Assembly: GCA_021404525.1 (NCBI GenBank)
Contig: JAAWWE010000001.1
Span: forward strand, 310,001 to 374,000
Source: Rhodobiaceae bacterium
GTDB lineage: Bacteria; Pseudomonadota; Alphaproteobacteria; Parvibaculales; Parvibaculaceae
Direction of reading: 5' to 3'
Length of the DNA: 64,000 bases
Below the pieces are notes generated by a model. That model did not search any database. It saw nothing but the letters and a program-made list of their open reading frames with translations, and was not told where the DNA came from. Every line of letters begins with the position of its first letter. Position 1 is the first letter of the stretch. The translations under genes and the position numbers were made by a program. Shown one piece after another: positions 34,029 to 45,128 of this stretch.

Positions 34029-35360
34029 GTGACGGATACGGGAGATCGGTCCCAGGCTGCTTCGGGGGAGGCAGCGGCATCTCGGTCGGATGCGGGACCT
34101 GTGGAGGGATCGAACGGCGGCGCTGGGCAAAAACCCGGCGTTGAGGCGGCGCGTGACGACGCTGCTCAACCCAAAAAACGAAGACGCAGACGTCGACGCC
34201 GCAAAAAGGCAAGCAATCCTTCAGTTGAGGCATCCGCCAAAGACCAAAAGCAAGCGGCGGAACCACAAGCTGGCCGCAAGCCCCAACCGAAACCTGCCGC
34301 TCCGAAAGACCCGCCGGTCTATGCAGCGATCGACCTGGGCACAAATAACTGCCGCTTGCTTGTCGCGAAGAGAAGTCGTGACGGTTTCCGCGTCATCGAT
34401 GCTTATTCCCGTATCGTACGCTTGGGGGAAGGCCTGGCCTCAACTGGCCAGCTGAGCGATGACGCCATGAATAGGGCAGCGGCGGCGCTCAAGATCTGTG
34501 CGGACAAGATGAAACGCCGGGGCGTGACCCGTGCGCGCTCAATTGCAACAGAGGCCTGCCGCACGGCGACAAACGGCGCAGACTTTATTGCCCGTGTAGA
34601 GCGTGAAACCGGCATTGAACTGGATATTGTCTCAACTGCCGATGAGGCGCAGCTGGCTGTGGGCGGCTGCGCGCCGCTGCTCGACCCGGAACATGCAGCG
34701 GCGTTGGTCTTCGATATTGGTGGCGGCAGCACAGAGCTCATGTGGGTGCACCATGAAGATAGGCCAAAGCCTCAAATCCTTGACTGGACGAGCCTGCCCT
34801 GTGGTGTCGTGACCCTGGCGGAAACCTACGGCGGTGAGGAAGTTTCTGAAGCGCTCTACGCAGACATGGTGGCTGATGTTGCCGAGCGCCTCACACCCTT
34901 TAAACAACGTTTGGAGGGAAAAGAGTGTTCTGAAAAGCGGTTTCATCTTCTCGGTACATCGGGGACCGTCACGACCATTGCGGGTGTTCATCTGGGGCTC
35001 AAACGGTATGACCGGGCTCGGGTGGATGGCGCCTGGGTGAGTCTGGATGAGGTGTCGAAAGTGACAGATACACTCCTCAGCATGACTCTGGCTGAACGTG
35101 CGGCACATGCCTGTGTCGGCCAGGAGCGAGCGGATCTGGTCCTTGCCGGCTGTGCGATACTGGATGCGATTGCCGAGGCTTGGCCAGCGGAGCGTTTGCG
35201 GGTCGCCGATCGGGGATTAAGAGAAGGCATCTTGTTTTCTCTGATGGAAGCTGATCAAACACGGGGCAGCGGCGGTCGACGCCGCCGCAGACGGCGCCGC
35301 AGGCGCAAACCCAAGGCAAATCAGAGCGTCTCTCCCTCAATCGGGGAGACACAGGCATGA
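34029..35360 (+). CDS. Ppx/GppA exopolyphosphatase family protein with arginine tracts at both ends
   Basis: 443 residues. The ASKHA-fold phosphatase occupies about 95-400: AAIDLGTNNCRLL, SIATEACRTATNG, VFDIGGGSTELMWV and GTSGTVTTIAG are the phosphate-binding motifs of exopolyphosphatase/pppGpp phosphatase. Unusual are a disordered N-terminal 90 residues containing KK-R8-KK (about 49-60) and a second run of about ten arginines near the C-terminus. The GTG at 34029 follows aggtgg; the frame is open to a TTG at 33993. The rRNA methyltransferase RlmE starts 9 bases after its stop, so RNA or polyphosphate binding by the tracts is plausible. Confidence 0.88.
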   Translation: MTDTGDRSQAASGEAAASRSDAGPVEGSNGGAGQKPGVEAARDDAAQPKKRRRRRRRRKKASNPSVEASAKDQKQAAEPQAGRKPQPKPAAPKDPPVYAAIDLGTNNCRLLVAKRSRDGFRVIDAYSRIVRLGEGLASTGQLSDDAMNRAAAALKICADKMKRRGVTRARSIATEACRTATNGADFIARVERETGIELDIVSTADEAQLAVGGCAPLLDPEHAAALVFDIGGGSTELMWVHHEDRPKPQILDWTSLPCGVVTLAETYGGEEVSEALYADMVADVAERLTPFKQRLEGKECSEKRFHLLGTSGTVTTIAGVHLGLKRYDRARVDGAWVSLDEVSKVTDTLLSMTLAERAAHACVGQERADLVLAGCAILDAIAEAWPAERLRVADRGLREGILFSLMEADQTRGSGGRRRRRRRRRRKPKANQSVSPSIGETQA

Positions 35361-35369
35361 GCAGTGAGC

Positions 35370-36101
35370 ATGAGTGAGAAAGCCGACAAAACGGGGTCGA
35401 GCCGGAAGGGCGGGCGGCGCAATCTGCGCGAACGCGTCAAAACCGCACGGGGAAGGAAGCTCTCCTCGAAACTCTGGCTAGAGCGGCAGCTGAACGATCC
35501 CTATGTGACCCGCGCCAAGGAAGAGGGCTATCGCTCGCGGGCTGCCTTCAAGCTGACAGAAATGGACGATAAGTTTCATTTCCTCAAAAAAGGCGGTCGA
35601 ATTGTCGATCTGGGCGCGGCCCCCGGTGGGTGGACACAGGTCTCGGTCGCCCGGACCGGGGCCGACAAAGGCAAGGGGAAAGTCGTGGGCATCGACCTTC
35701 AGGAGATTGATGCGATTCCCGGTGCGGATCTCTATGTGCTCGATTTTCTAGAAGTAGATGCAGACATCAAGGTGAAAGACTGGCTCGGTGGCGAGGCAGA
35801 TGTTGTGCTCTCCGACATGGCGGCGGCCTCTATGGGGCACAAACAGACCGATCATCTGCGCATCATGGCACTTGCTGAAGCAGCGGCCCAATTTGCCCAT
35901 GACGTCTTGTGTGAGGGCGGCACCTATTGTGCCAAAGTGCTGCAGGGTGGTGCAGAACAAGAGCTTTTGCGCATGCTCAAGCGCGATTTCAAGACCGTCA
36001 GGCACGTGAAGCCAGCGGCCAGCCGGGCTGATTCCTCGGAAATGTATGTGCTCGCCACCGGCTTTAAAGGCCGCCAGGAAGAGGACGACGACGGCTACTA
36101 G
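35370..36101 (+). CDS. rlmE: 23S rRNA 2'-O-ribose methyltransferase RlmE (FtsJ/RrmJ)
   Basis: 243 residues. Methylates U2552 of 23S rRNA late in 50S assembly. SAM site [12 protein letters not shown]; catalytic tetrad Lys-Asp-Lys-Glu is in place: [25 protein letters not shown] and [11 protein letters not shown]. The basic leader ([17 protein letters not shown]) is typical of alphaproteobacterial forms. It follows the Ppx/GppA gene by 9 bases and is probably cotranscribed. A GTG two codons earlier is an alternative start. Confidence 0.93.
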   Translation: MSEKADKTGSSRKGGRRNLRERVKTARGRKLSSKLWLERQLNDPYVTRAKEEGYRSRAAFKLTEMDDKFHFLKKGGRIVDLGAAPGGWTQVSVARTGADKGKGKVVGIDLQEIDAIPGADLYVLDFLEVDADIKVKDWLGGEADVVLSDMAAASMGHKQTDHLRIMALAEAAAQFAHDVLCEGGTYCAKVLQGGAEQELLRMLKRDFKTVRHVKPAASRADSSEMYVLATGFKGRQEEDDDGY

Positions 36102-36170
36102 GGCAGAGCGGTCGTGTCCCACGCATTATGCAACGCGGTGTCACAATATCGTCCTTTGCAATTCTCTGAT

Positions 36171-36187
36171 CTGGTGTTACACACCAG
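36171..36187. promoter_or_regulatory. Perfect inverted repeat upstream of guaB
   Basis: CTGGTGT-TAC-ACACCAG: 7-bp arms with a 3-base centre, 40 bases before the guaB start. As DNA it could be an operator; as RNA a tight leader hairpin. There is no T-run. Confidence 0.4.
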
Positions 36188-36212
36188 CGCCAACATCACT
36201 ATCCCGCTGTAG

Positions 36213-37691
<1,479 letters not shown>

Positions 37692-37711
37692 CCCAAAAGT
37701 AGAAGACATTT

Positions 37712-39004
37712 ATGACACCCGCCGCGCGCCTCTCTGCTGCTATTGAAATTCTCGATCAGATCGCGAAGGGAAAAATGGCGGACCGGGTGTTGGCCGCCTG
37801 GGCAAAGGCGAACCGCTATGCCGGGTCGAAAGACCGCGCTGCAATCCAGGAACGCGTGTTCGACGTACTGCGCAACCGTGCTCTTTATGGCTTTGCGCTG
37901 GACAGTATTGAACCACGTGCACTCGTCCAGGCATCCGTACTCGTGAAAGACAGGCTGCCGTCTTCTGAGGTTGCCGGTCTATTTGACGGTGCACGGTTTG
38001 CGCCGTCACCCCTGAGCGAGCAGGAAGAAAGCGCACTGTCGCAGGCATCTGCTCGTCTCTCTGAAACACCGGATCATGTGCGGCTTAATGTGCCCGAATG
38101 GCTCTTACCGGAACTGCGCAATGTGTTTGGTGAAAACCTTGAAGTTGAACTGGCGGCTTTGAACACTCGGGCGCCCGTTGATCTCCGGGTAAATTCCTTG
38201 AAAACAACGCGCGCAGAGGCGCAGGCGGGCCTTGCAACTGAGAACATAGAAACCGATGCGTGCGAGCAATCTCCATGGGCGCTGCGGTCACAAAGCAAAG
38301 CGCGCGTCACTCATACGAAGACCTTCAATGAGGGCCTTGTCGAAATTCAGGACCTGGGCTCGCAGCTCACCTGTATCGTCTCAGGTGTTAAGGCAGGCGA
38401 GCGCGTCGTCGATCTCTGCGCCGGGGCAGGGGGTAAGGCACTGGCACTCTCAGCGATGCTGTCGGGCGATGGATCGGTCATCGCCTGTGATACAGACCCG
38501 CGACGGCTGGGACGTTTAAAACCCCGCGCGGATCGTGCCGGTGCGGGAACGATCGAGACCCGGCGCCTGCGCCCGTTCGATCCGAATGTCGCAGACCCGG
38601 ATTTGGAAGATCTGGAAGGCTTGGTTGATTGTGTGTTTGTGGACGCACCATGCTCCGGCACGGGCGCCTGGCGGCGGCAACCGGAAGCCCGCTGGCAGCT
38701 GACGCCAGAAAAGCTCGACGCCTACCGGGCGGCCCAGATTGAGGTCCTGATCCGGGGCGCGCGTCTGGTGCGACCAGGTGGACGCCTCATCTATGTCACT
38801 TGCTCCATTTTGCCGAGTGAGAATGACAACCAGATCGATGCGTTCCTGAAAGAGATCACCATGTTTCAGGAGCGCGACTGGCGCTCAAACTGGCCAGACG
38901 GTGTGCCAATGCCCTCCGCACCTGAGGGGCCCCGCCTGCGCTTGACACCCAACAGCACCGGCACAGACGGCTTTTTCGCGGTCATTTTGGAGCGCGTTGA
39001 ATGA
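37712..39004 (+). CDS. RsmB-type 16S rRNA m5C methyltransferase
   Basis: 430 residues. An NusB-like N-terminal helical domain is followed by a class I methyltransferase: QDLGSQLTCIV, VDLCAGAGGKALALS (SAM site) and DAPCSGTGAWRRQP with the catalytic-loop Cys, and YVTCSILPSEN with the second Cys. That two-cysteine pattern marks 5-methylcytosine RNA enzymes. It sits 20 bases after guaB and 80 before guaA, an arrangement usual in alphaproteobacteria. Confidence 0.88.
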   Translation: MTPAARLSAAIEILDQIAKGKMADRVLAAWAKANRYAGSKDRAAIQERVFDVLRNRALYGFALDSIEPRALVQASVLVKDRLPSSEVAGLFDGARFAPSPLSEQEESALSQASARLSETPDHVRLNVPEWLLPELRNVFGENLEVELAALNTRAPVDLRVNSLKTTRAEAQAGLATENIETDACEQSPWALRSQSKARVTHTKTFNEGLVEIQDLGSQLTCIVSGVKAGERVVDLCAGAGGKALALSAMLSGDGSVIACDTDPRRLGRLKPRADRAGAGTIETRRLRPFDPNVADPDLEDLEGLVDCVFVDAPCSGTGAWRRQPEARWQLTPEKLDAYRAAQIEVLIRGARLVRPGGRLIYVTCSILPSENDNQIDAFLKEITMFQERDWRSNWPDGVPMPSAPEGPRLRLTPNSTGTDGFFAVILERVE

Positions 39005-39084
39005 GGGCCCGGACGTTCTTGACTCAATCAACTGGGGATGGTGAGTCCCTTACCCATAATTACTCTGACCATCAGTAGAGCCGC

Positions 39085-40632
39085 ATGACAGACCGTATTC
39101 TGATTATCGATTTTGGCAGCCAGGTAACCCAGCTCATTGCCCGCCGGGTGCGAGAAAGTGGCGTCTATAGTGAGATTGTTCCTTTCAACTCAGCAGCGAA
39201 GGCGCTGGAGACCTTTGACCCGAAGGCAATCATCCTGTCAGGCGGTCCCGCAAGTGTGACAGGCACCGACACGCCCCGTGCGCCGGAAGCGGTTTTCACA
39301 TCGGGTGTCCCGGTTCTCGGTATTTGCTATGGCGAACAGACCATGTGTGCCCAGTTGGGTGGACGGGTTGAGGCCCATGACCATCAGGAGTTCGGTCGTG
39401 CAGATATTGAAGTGGTGGAAAGCTGTGCGCTCTTTGATGGTGTCTTGAAGCCAGGCGACAAAGAACAGGTTTGGATGAGCCATGGGGACCGGGTGGTTGA
39501 ACTTCCTGAGGGTTTCAAGACCGTCGCCGTCTCTGAAGGGGCGCCTTATGCGGCCATTGCGGATGAAACACGCAAGTTCTATGCGGTTCAGTTCCACCCG
39601 GAAGTTGTGCACACGCCACGGGGTGCGGACCTTCTGAAGAACTTCACCCACAAAATTGCCGGATGTCAGGGCGACTGGACCATGGCAGCGTTCAAGGAAA
39701 CTGAAATCGCGAAGGTGCGGGAGCAGGTGGGGGCCGGAAAAGTTATTTGCGGCCTGTCCGGCGGAGTCGACTCCTCCGTCGTGGCCGTGCTGTTGCATGA
39801 AGCCATCGGTGACCAGCTGCAATGCGTCTTTGTTGATACCGGCGTGATGCGGGCAGGAGAAGCCGACGAAGTCGTGAACCTTTTCCGGGACCACTACAAC
39901 ATTCCGCTTGTTCATGCAGATGCAAGTGATCTCTTTCTTGGGAAACTAGAAGGCGTCTCTGATCCCGAGAAAAAGCGGAAAATTATTGGTGCCACCTTCA
40001 TCGATGTCTTTGAGGAAGAAGCAAAGAAAATTGGTGGGGCAGATTTCCTGGCTCAAGGCACGCTCTATCCGGATGTGATCGAAAGCGTGTCCTTCACCGG
40101 CGGTCCCAGTGTCACCATTAAAAGTCACCACAATGTGGGCGGCCTGCCGGAACGCATGAACATGAAACTGGTGGAACCACTCCGCGAGCTCTTCAAAGAT
40201 GAGGTTCGTGCATTGGGTCGAGAACTCGGGCTGCCTGAGACATTCGTTGGGCGGCATCCGTTTCCTGGACCTGGCCTTGCGATCCGCATCCCTGGCGACA
40301 TCACCCGCGAGAAAGTGGACATCCTGCAGAAAGCCGATGCCGTCTATTTGGACGAGATCCGCAAGGCAGGCCTCTATGATGAGATCTGGCAGGCCTTCGC
40401 GGTCCTGCTGCCAGTGCGCACCGTCGGTGTCATGGGCGACAGCCGAACCTACGATTATGTCTGTGCACTGAGAGCGGTGACCTCAACCGATGGCATGACA
40501 GCGGATTACTACCCGTTTGAGCATTCTTTCCTTGGCCGTGTCTCGACACGGATCATCAATGAGGTCCGTGGCATCAACCGTGTTGTCTATGATGTTACAT
40601 CTAAACCACCCGGCACCATCGAGTGGGAGTGA
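39085..40632 (+). CDS. guaA: GMP synthase (glutamine-hydrolysing)
   Basis: 515 residues. Converts XMP to GMP using glutamine and ATP. The amidotransferase has Cys81 in [10 protein letters not shown] and the partner His-Glu in [10 protein letters not shown]; the synthetase has the PP-loop [11 protein letters not shown] and the C-terminal dimer region ending KPPGTIEWE. All motifs are intact. Its stop is 4 bases from the convergent azoreductase gene. Confidence 0.97.
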   Translation: MTDRILIIDFGSQVTQLIARRVRESGVYSEIVPFNSAAKALETFDPKAIILSGGPASVTGTDTPRAPEAVFTSGVPVLGICYGEQTMCAQLGGRVEAHDHQEFGRADIEVVESCALFDGVLKPGDKEQVWMSHGDRVVELPEGFKTVAVSEGAPYAAIADETRKFYAVQFHPEVVHTPRGADLLKNFTHKIAGCQGDWTMAAFKETEIAKVREQVGAGKVICGLSGGVDSSVVAVLLHEAIGDQLQCVFVDTGVMRAGEADEVVNLFRDHYNIPLVHADASDLFLGKLEGVSDPEKKRKIIGATFIDVFEEEAKKIGGADFLAQGTLYPDVIESVSFTGGPSVTIKSHHNVGGLPERMNMKLVEPLRELFKDEVRALGRELGLPETFVGRHPFPGPGLAIRIPGDITREKVDILQKADAVYLDEIRKAGLYDEIWQAFAVLLPVRTVGVMGDSRTYDYVCALRAVTSTDGMTADYYPFEHSFLGRVSTRIINEVRGINRVVYDVTSKPPGTIEWE

Positions 40633-40635
40633 TCG

Positions 40636-41304
40636 CTAACTGACTGTCTGATGGGTCATGCTGAGCTCCGCAAGCTTCTGGGCCAACAGCTCTACGCTTG
40701 TTAGTGCATCTGCTTTTGATTTTTCAAAGCGGTGGTCAGCGAACTCCTGATACTCAATACCGATGTGGTGCAGGCTCTCTGCGCCGAGATATTTTGAGAT
40801 TGTGCGTATGTGGGGAACGAGATGATCAGCATCAGCGTTGATCCCGCCTGCACCAAAGCCGAATTCTCCCGTGGCCGTTAGGATAGCGAGAGTCTTGCCG
40901 CTGAAAATCGGCTCAAGCGGTCGATCACCCCGTGACAGATCGAAGGTAAAGGTTTTGCCAACCCGCACAATTTGATCCACCCAGGCTTTTAGAGACGCTG
41001 GCAAGCCGTAATTGTACATTGGCGTTGCCATCAGGATGACATCTGACCTGTCTAATTCATCGATAAGCCGGTCTGAGGTTTCCAACTGTGCTCTCTGTTC
41101 GTTCGTCCGCCGGTCAATAGGCGTGAAAGCAGCATCAATCCAGCTTTCTGAAATCGGCGTGGGTGGGTACAAGCCCACATCGCGCTCAATGACCTTCAAA
41201 TCGGAAGTGGTTCGATGCCAAGTGTGGAGAAAGTGGTCACTCATCATGCGCGTGAGAGACCGGGTATGCCGGGCGCTTGCATCAATACGAAGAAGTGTGG
41301 CCAT
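40636..41304 (-). CDS. azoR: FMN-dependent NADH-azoreductase
   Basis: 222 residues of the flavodoxin-like AzoR family, which reduces quinones and azo compounds by two electrons. The FMN-binding segments are MATPMYNYGLPASLKAWVDQ and TATGEFGFGAGG. Divergent from a LysR gene with a T-N11-A box between, so likely induced by electrophiles or quinones through that regulator. Confidence 0.9.
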   Translation of the reverse strand: MATLLRIDASARHTRSLTRMMSDHFLHTWHRTTSDLKVIERDVGLYPPTPISESWIDAAFTPIDRRTNEQRAQLETSDRLIDELDRSDVILMATPMYNYGLPASLKAWVDQIVRVGKTFTFDLSRGDRPLEPIFSGKTLAILTATGEFGFGAGGINADADHLVPHIRTISKYLGAESLHHIGIEYQEFADHRFEKSKADALTSVELLAQKLAELSMTHQTVS

Positions 41305-41350
41305 GGTTGTTTCCGTTCATGCAGTTTCGACTGTCCTCGACAACTGATGG

Positions 41351-41373
41351 ATGAATGAAAAAAATGTATTCAT
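41351..41373. promoter_or_regulatory. LysR-type T-N11-A box between azoR and lysR
   Basis: ATGAAT and ATTCAT form a perfect 6-bp inverted repeat enclosing 11 bases, exactly the T-N11-A form of LysR sites. It lies 47 bases upstream of azoR and 95 before the lysR start. Confidence 0.6.
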
Positions 41374-41467
41374 CAGCTGCGGAGTAGACAAAAATGGCAA
41401 ATTGGATGGCGATGACAAACTCAATATGTTCGCCTATAAATGAGTTAAAATCATCTATGAGGTCGCT

Positions 41468-42352
41468 ATGTCCTTACCATCTTTGTCTGCTCTCCGGGCC
41501 TTTGACGCTGCGGCGCGACTCGGGAGTTTCAAGGCTGCAGCTGACATGTTGAACGTATCAGCGACCGCCATTTCTCATCACATACGCGGACTTGAAGCCA
41601 AAACGGGCGTAGTGCTGTTCCGGCGAGGGACGCGTCGGGTTTCGTTGACGGATGAAGGGCGCCAGCTATCAGAGGCAACGGCATTCGCGTTCTCCCGGAT
41701 CGAAGCGACGCTCGACGCACTTTGTGTCGCTGAGAACACCCTTACCATTTCAACCACACCTGCCTTTGCATCGCTTTGGCTCGCACCGCGCATTCAGTCG
41801 TTCGAGGAGCAGTACCCACAATTCCGTGTTCGAACGATTTCTTCGACGGGTTTGGTGGATTTGCAGCGGGACAGGACCATTGATATCGCCATTCGATATG
41901 GAAGCGATGAGTGTTCGAAGGACGACACCTTGATCTTGAGAGAAAGCGTCCGTGCGTTTGGCGCCCCAGATTACATAGGGCGTTTAGAAGACCTATCAGA
42001 CGCAGAGTTTATCAGTACGTCCTGGATGTCGAAGGATCTGAAACACATCAGCTGGACGGATTGGTTTGCTGCTGGCGAGTATGAGCCGGCCAAAGATATG
42101 AAAGTTCGAGAGTTCTTACAGGAGCATGAAGTGCTTCAGGCGGGCTTGGCCGGACAGGGTCTTATCCTCCTAAGCGATGTCTTGGCTCGGGATATGGTGG
42201 CGCGGGGTTGGTTGCATCCGTATCGTCCTGACGTATGTCTTAAGGGACTAGTTTACCGCGTCATTGCAGGTCCGCAAAAATCCAACTCGAAAAGGCTAAA
42301 AGCCTTCATGGCATGGCTCACAGAAGAAATGGTTTCGCCTGAGAGGCCATAG
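41468..42352 (+). CDS. LysR-family regulator (GcvA-like)
   Basis: 294 residues. The N-terminus LPSLSALRAFDAAARLGSFKAAA with recognition helix SATAISHHIRGLEAKTG belongs to the GcvA-like subgroup; the effector domain starts near 90. Divergent from azoR with a matching operator, so azoR is the expected target. Confidence 0.9.
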   Translation: MSLPSLSALRAFDAAARLGSFKAAADMLNVSATAISHHIRGLEAKTGVVLFRRGTRRVSLTDEGRQLSEATAFAFSRIEATLDALCVAENTLTISTTPAFASLWLAPRIQSFEEQYPQFRVRTISSTGLVDLQRDRTIDIAIRYGSDECSKDDTLILRESVRAFGAPDYIGRLEDLSDAEFISTSWMSKDLKHISWTDWFAAGEYEPAKDMKVREFLQEHEVLQAGLAGQGLILLSDVLARDMVARGWLHPYRPDVCLKGLVYRVIAGPQKSNSKRLKAFMAWLTEEMVSPERP

Positions 42353-42450
42353 ACAGCATTCGTAATCTGAGTTTCAGCTTTACCCTTCTGGTTTCTCCCC
42401 ATACCCTTTGTCTCCAAGAGGGTACGTCGGTTGAAATGAATTGGGGAAAT

Positions 42451-42768
42451 ATGATGAAGACTGTTCTTTCAGGTCTCTTGGTTTTGGGGCTAGCGACAAC
42501 AAGTTCTGTTGCCAACGCAGCTGGTCCGCGTTCTGGCGAAGACGTCTATGCATCGAAATGTGTTGCCTGCCATGTATCCGGAGCCGCAGGCGCTCAAAAG
42601 CTCGGGGATAAGGCTGCCTGGGCGCCTGTGATCGCCAAAGGCATTGATGTCCTCTATACGAGCACTATCAACGGTTTCAACGGAATGCCAGCCAAAGGCC
42701 TGTGCTTTGACTGCACCGACGATGAGCTTCGAGCAGCTGTCGACTACATGGTCGAACAGGCTCAATAA
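42451..42768 (+). CDS. Small periplasmic cytochrome c (c5-like)
   Basis: 105 residues with a signal peptide cut near Ala23. Haem is attached at CVACH (Cys37, Cys40, His41); the axial Met is in NGMPAKG. A second Cys pair (CFDCTDDEL) after the Met is the disulfide typical of cytochrome c5. It would carry electrons in the periplasm. The frame is open five codons further, but gggg lies suitably before this ATG. The convergent marR gene ends 12 bases away; a redox partner for the P450 is not implied, because that enzyme is cytoplasmic. Confidence 0.87.
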   Translation: MMKTVLSGLLVLGLATTSSVANAAGPRSGEDVYASKCVACHVSGAAGAQKLGDKAAWAPVIAKGIDVLYTSTINGFNGMPAKGLCFDCTDDELRAAVDYMVEQAQ

Positions 42769-42780
42769 AAGCACTACCGC

Positions 42781-43281
42781 TTACCTCAGATCATCAATCA
42801 CATCAGAGATTCTTTGAAAGAAGTGAAGGCCCTGATTGATCTCTTCGTCAGTCATGGTTTCGATGATGCGCTGAATAAAATCATCACCGCGTTGGATCAT
42901 CCCCTCCACGAACTTTTCACCTGCCCGTGTCAAAGTGACAACCTTCTCACGACCGGAATGAGCGGCTTCTTCGACCGTTAGAAGCGATAGAGGCTCGCTC
43001 GCCATGCTGCGGATGGCCTTGGTGATCGCAGCGCCGGAGATTTCGAACCAGGCTCCAAGATGTTTTTCAATGTCTTTCCGGTTCATCTGCCGGCCACCGG
43101 CACCCTCTGAGTGGATCAACCATAGGATGGCGACCTGATGACGGCCGATCTCGCCCCCTCGCATGGAATCTTCCACGCGTAGTCCGGCTTTATAGTGGAT
43201 GGGGTAGTAGAACTCGAGAAACCGGCGCGCTGCGTCAGCGGGAGCTTGCACAGCCCGCACCTTTTTTTCGTTCTTAGACAT
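42781..43281 (-). CDS. MarR-family regulator
   Basis: 166 residues with a winged helix about 60-125 (GRHQVAILWLIHSEG, then WFEISGAAITKAIRSM as recognition region and a wing with HSGREKVVTLT). Flanking helices form the dimer. Divergent from a P450 gene across 126 bases that hold a dyad, so it probably represses P450 and itself. Confidence 0.85.
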   Translation of the reverse strand: MSKNEKKVRAVQAPADAARRFLEFYYPIHYKAGLRVEDSMRGGEIGRHQVAILWLIHSEGAGGRQMNRKDIEKHLGAWFEISGAAITKAIRSMASEPLSLLTVEEAAHSGREKVVTLTRAGEKFVEGMIQRGDDFIQRIIETMTDEEINQGLHFFQRISDVIDDLR

Positions 43282-43352
43282 TTGTATCGCGAATCCCTTG
43301 AGCCCGTGGACCGAGTCTAGGCACGTCGCACGCTCGCGCTAGATTTTAAAAG

Positions 43353-43381
43353 TTTACAAAATAAATAATTTCTGATGTAAA
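43353..43381. promoter_or_regulatory. Dyad between marR and P450 (TTTACA-N17-TGTAAA)
   Basis: Perfect 6-bp arms enclose a 17-base AT-rich centre, ending 26 bases before the P450 start. The spacing suits a MarR dimer or a pair, and the AT-rich interior probably holds the P450 -10. Confidence 0.45.
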
Positions 43382-43407
43382 TTAATTCTCTGGCCTGGGA
43401 GGAAAAG

Positions 43408-44655
43408 ATGAACGCTTCACAAGCAACAGCTCAACTGGCGCGCCTGACTGCGCCGTCGACCATCGCTGACCCTTATCCCCTCTATGACCGTTTGAGACCG
43501 GTCTGTCCTGTGAAGGGATATGCAGACTACCCACCCGGAACGGTGCCGGGCCAGGACGACCCAGTGTCGGCCTGGGTCCTCCTTTCCTATGATCACGTAG
43601 CCGCTGCGGCGCGAGATCACCGTACATTCTCGTCACGTGACCCTCTGCAAGAAGCATCTTCTGCGCCGACACTAATGTTGGTCAATCACGACAATCCAGA
43701 ACATGACCGGCTCCGGGGGATCGTCAATCTGGCCTTTTCGCGCAAACGGATGGAAGCCGAAGCACCAGCGGTGCGAGCCATCGTCAATGAACTGTTGGGC
43801 GAACTTGGTCCGCAGGATGTCGACGTGATGGAAAAGGTCGCATCGGTCCTGCCTGCCAGGGTGATGGTGCATTTGCTTGGCCTGCCTCCTGCAGACGCTG
43901 ACCGATTCCGCCACTGGGCGACGGCCTTTATGTTGTCCGCTGATTTGACGCCCGAGCAACGCCAAGCAAGCAATGAAGAACTCGCTGCATATTTCATCGA
44001 AAAAGTCTCTGCAATGGCCGGCGCCCTCGCAGCAGGAGAGGTCGTACCTGATTGTCTGATGCGCGCGCTCTTGGAGGCGGAAGCAGACGGCGAAAAACTT
44101 TCGGTCGAAGAGGTCATACGTTTTTGCATAACCCTGGTGGTTGCTGGCGCTGAGACCACAACCTTTCTGATCGGCAACTTGCTCTACAACCTGGCAACGA
44201 TGAAGGACGTCCACCAGCGGTTGAAGGATGATCCTGCTCTGCTGGTTCCTTTCATTGATGAGACCTTGCGACATTCCGGGCCGCCGCAACGACTGTTCCG
44301 CATCGCAACCGAGGACGTGCGTGTTGGGGACGCCAACATCAAGAAGGGTGATTGGGTCGCGCTGTTTTTTGCGGCAGCCAACCATGACCCCGTTGTTTTT
44401 CCAGATCCGGCGCGGTTCGATATGGACAGGCCCAATCTAAACAAACAGCTGACGCTAGGTGTCGGCATTCACCACTGTCTAGGGTCGGCGCTCGCTAAAC
44501 TGGAGGCACGCGTGCTTCTTGAGGGCGTTTTGGCGCAGGGCGATGAGGTAATGTTCGGCGGATCTTTCCCGGTGCCTCAGACAGCAAGCCTTCTAAATCA
44601 TGGTTTTGAACGGCTGGTGCTTCGGTTTGTTTCTGACAAAGAGGAGGCAGAATGA
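43408..44655 (+). CDS. Cytochrome P450 (bacterial class I, soluble)
   Basis: 415-residue monooxygenase. The I-helix oxygen-binding motif is VAGAETTTF, the ExxR motif is ETLRH, and the haem ligand is Cys357 in [19 protein letters not shown]. No membrane anchor. The form is that of CYP enzymes acting on terpenoids, fatty acids or small xenobiotics; no ferredoxin or reductase gene adjoins it, so redox partners come from elsewhere. Good ggagg before the ATG. Followed by a SnoaL-like gene with a 4-base overlap. Confidence 0.93.
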   Translation: MNASQATAQLARLTAPSTIADPYPLYDRLRPVCPVKGYADYPPGTVPGQDDPVSAWVLLSYDHVAAAARDHRTFSSRDPLQEASSAPTLMLVNHDNPEHDRLRGIVNLAFSRKRMEAEAPAVRAIVNELLGELGPQDVDVMEKVASVLPARVMVHLLGLPPADADRFRHWATAFMLSADLTPEQRQASNEELAAYFIEKVSAMAGALAAGEVVPDCLMRALLEAEADGEKLSVEEVIRFCITLVVAGAETTTFLIGNLLYNLATMKDVHQRLKDDPALLVPFIDETLRHSGPPQRLFRIATEDVRVGDANIKKGDWVALFFAAANHDPVVFPDPARFDMDRPNLNKQLTLGVGIHHCLGSALAKLEARVLLEGVLAQGDEVMFGGSFPVPQTASLLNHGFERLVLRFVSDKEEAE

Positions 44656-45059
44656 TGGATAGAGAACAGAATATTACGCAGACCCAAAAACTCTTCGAAG
44701 CATTTGGTGCGGGCGATGTGCCCAGAATCTTGGAATTTGTGAACGACGATATTCTGATCGAATTCTATGGGCCCGAAGACATCATCCCCTATGCCGGCGT
44801 CTATAGGGGGCGTGATGAGGCCAGATCCTTTTTTGAAACAGTACTCTCGTCGGTGGACATTCATGTGTTTGAGCCACAGGAGTTTCTCGCTGACAAAGAC
44901 AAAGTGATCGTTACAGGACACCTCCACCTCACGTCAAAGACGACCGGCGGAACCATCAAGTCCGATTTTGTTCATGTTATTACGATGGCGGGCGGCAAGT
45001 GGTCGCGTTTTCGCGATTTCATGAACACCGCTGTCGCGGTAGAGGCATTTTCCGCCTGA
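44652..45059 (+). CDS. SnoaL-like (NTF2-fold) protein coupled to P450
   Basis: 135 residues: [38 protein letters not shown] and a closing W-S-R-F-R-D strand. The fold suggests a small hydrolase, isomerase or binding protein. Its ATG overlaps the P450 stop (ATGA), implying joint translation, so it may process the P450 product; this is inferred. Confidence 0.85.
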   Translation: MMDREQNITQTQKLFEAFGAGDVPRILEFVNDDILIEFYGPEDIIPYAGVYRGRDEARSFFETVLSSVDIHVFEPQEFLADKDKVIVTGHLHLTSKTTGGTIKSDFVHVITMAGGKWSRFRDFMNTAVAVEAFSA

Positions 45060-45093
45060 CCGGCGGTTCCCTCGCTCTCGAAAGGCAGGTAGT

Positions 45094-45121
45094 CTTTCGC
45101 CGTAAATGGTTTCGGCGAAGG
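45094..45121 (+). promoter_or_regulatory. Hairpin overlapping the ribosome site of the TPR gene
   Basis: TTCGCCG (45096-45102) pairs with CGGCGAA (45113-45119); with one G-T pair and a further C-G it extends to 9 bp. The 3' arm includes the start of the gaaggaag ribosome site of the next gene, so the structure could slow its translation. No T-run follows. Confidence 0.4.
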
Positions 45122-45128
45122 AAGTAGC

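Noticed and set aside
43672..44385. 237-residue open frame opposite the P450 gene
   Set aside because: Antisense to the conserved I-helix and ExxR region of the P450; no independent coding signs.
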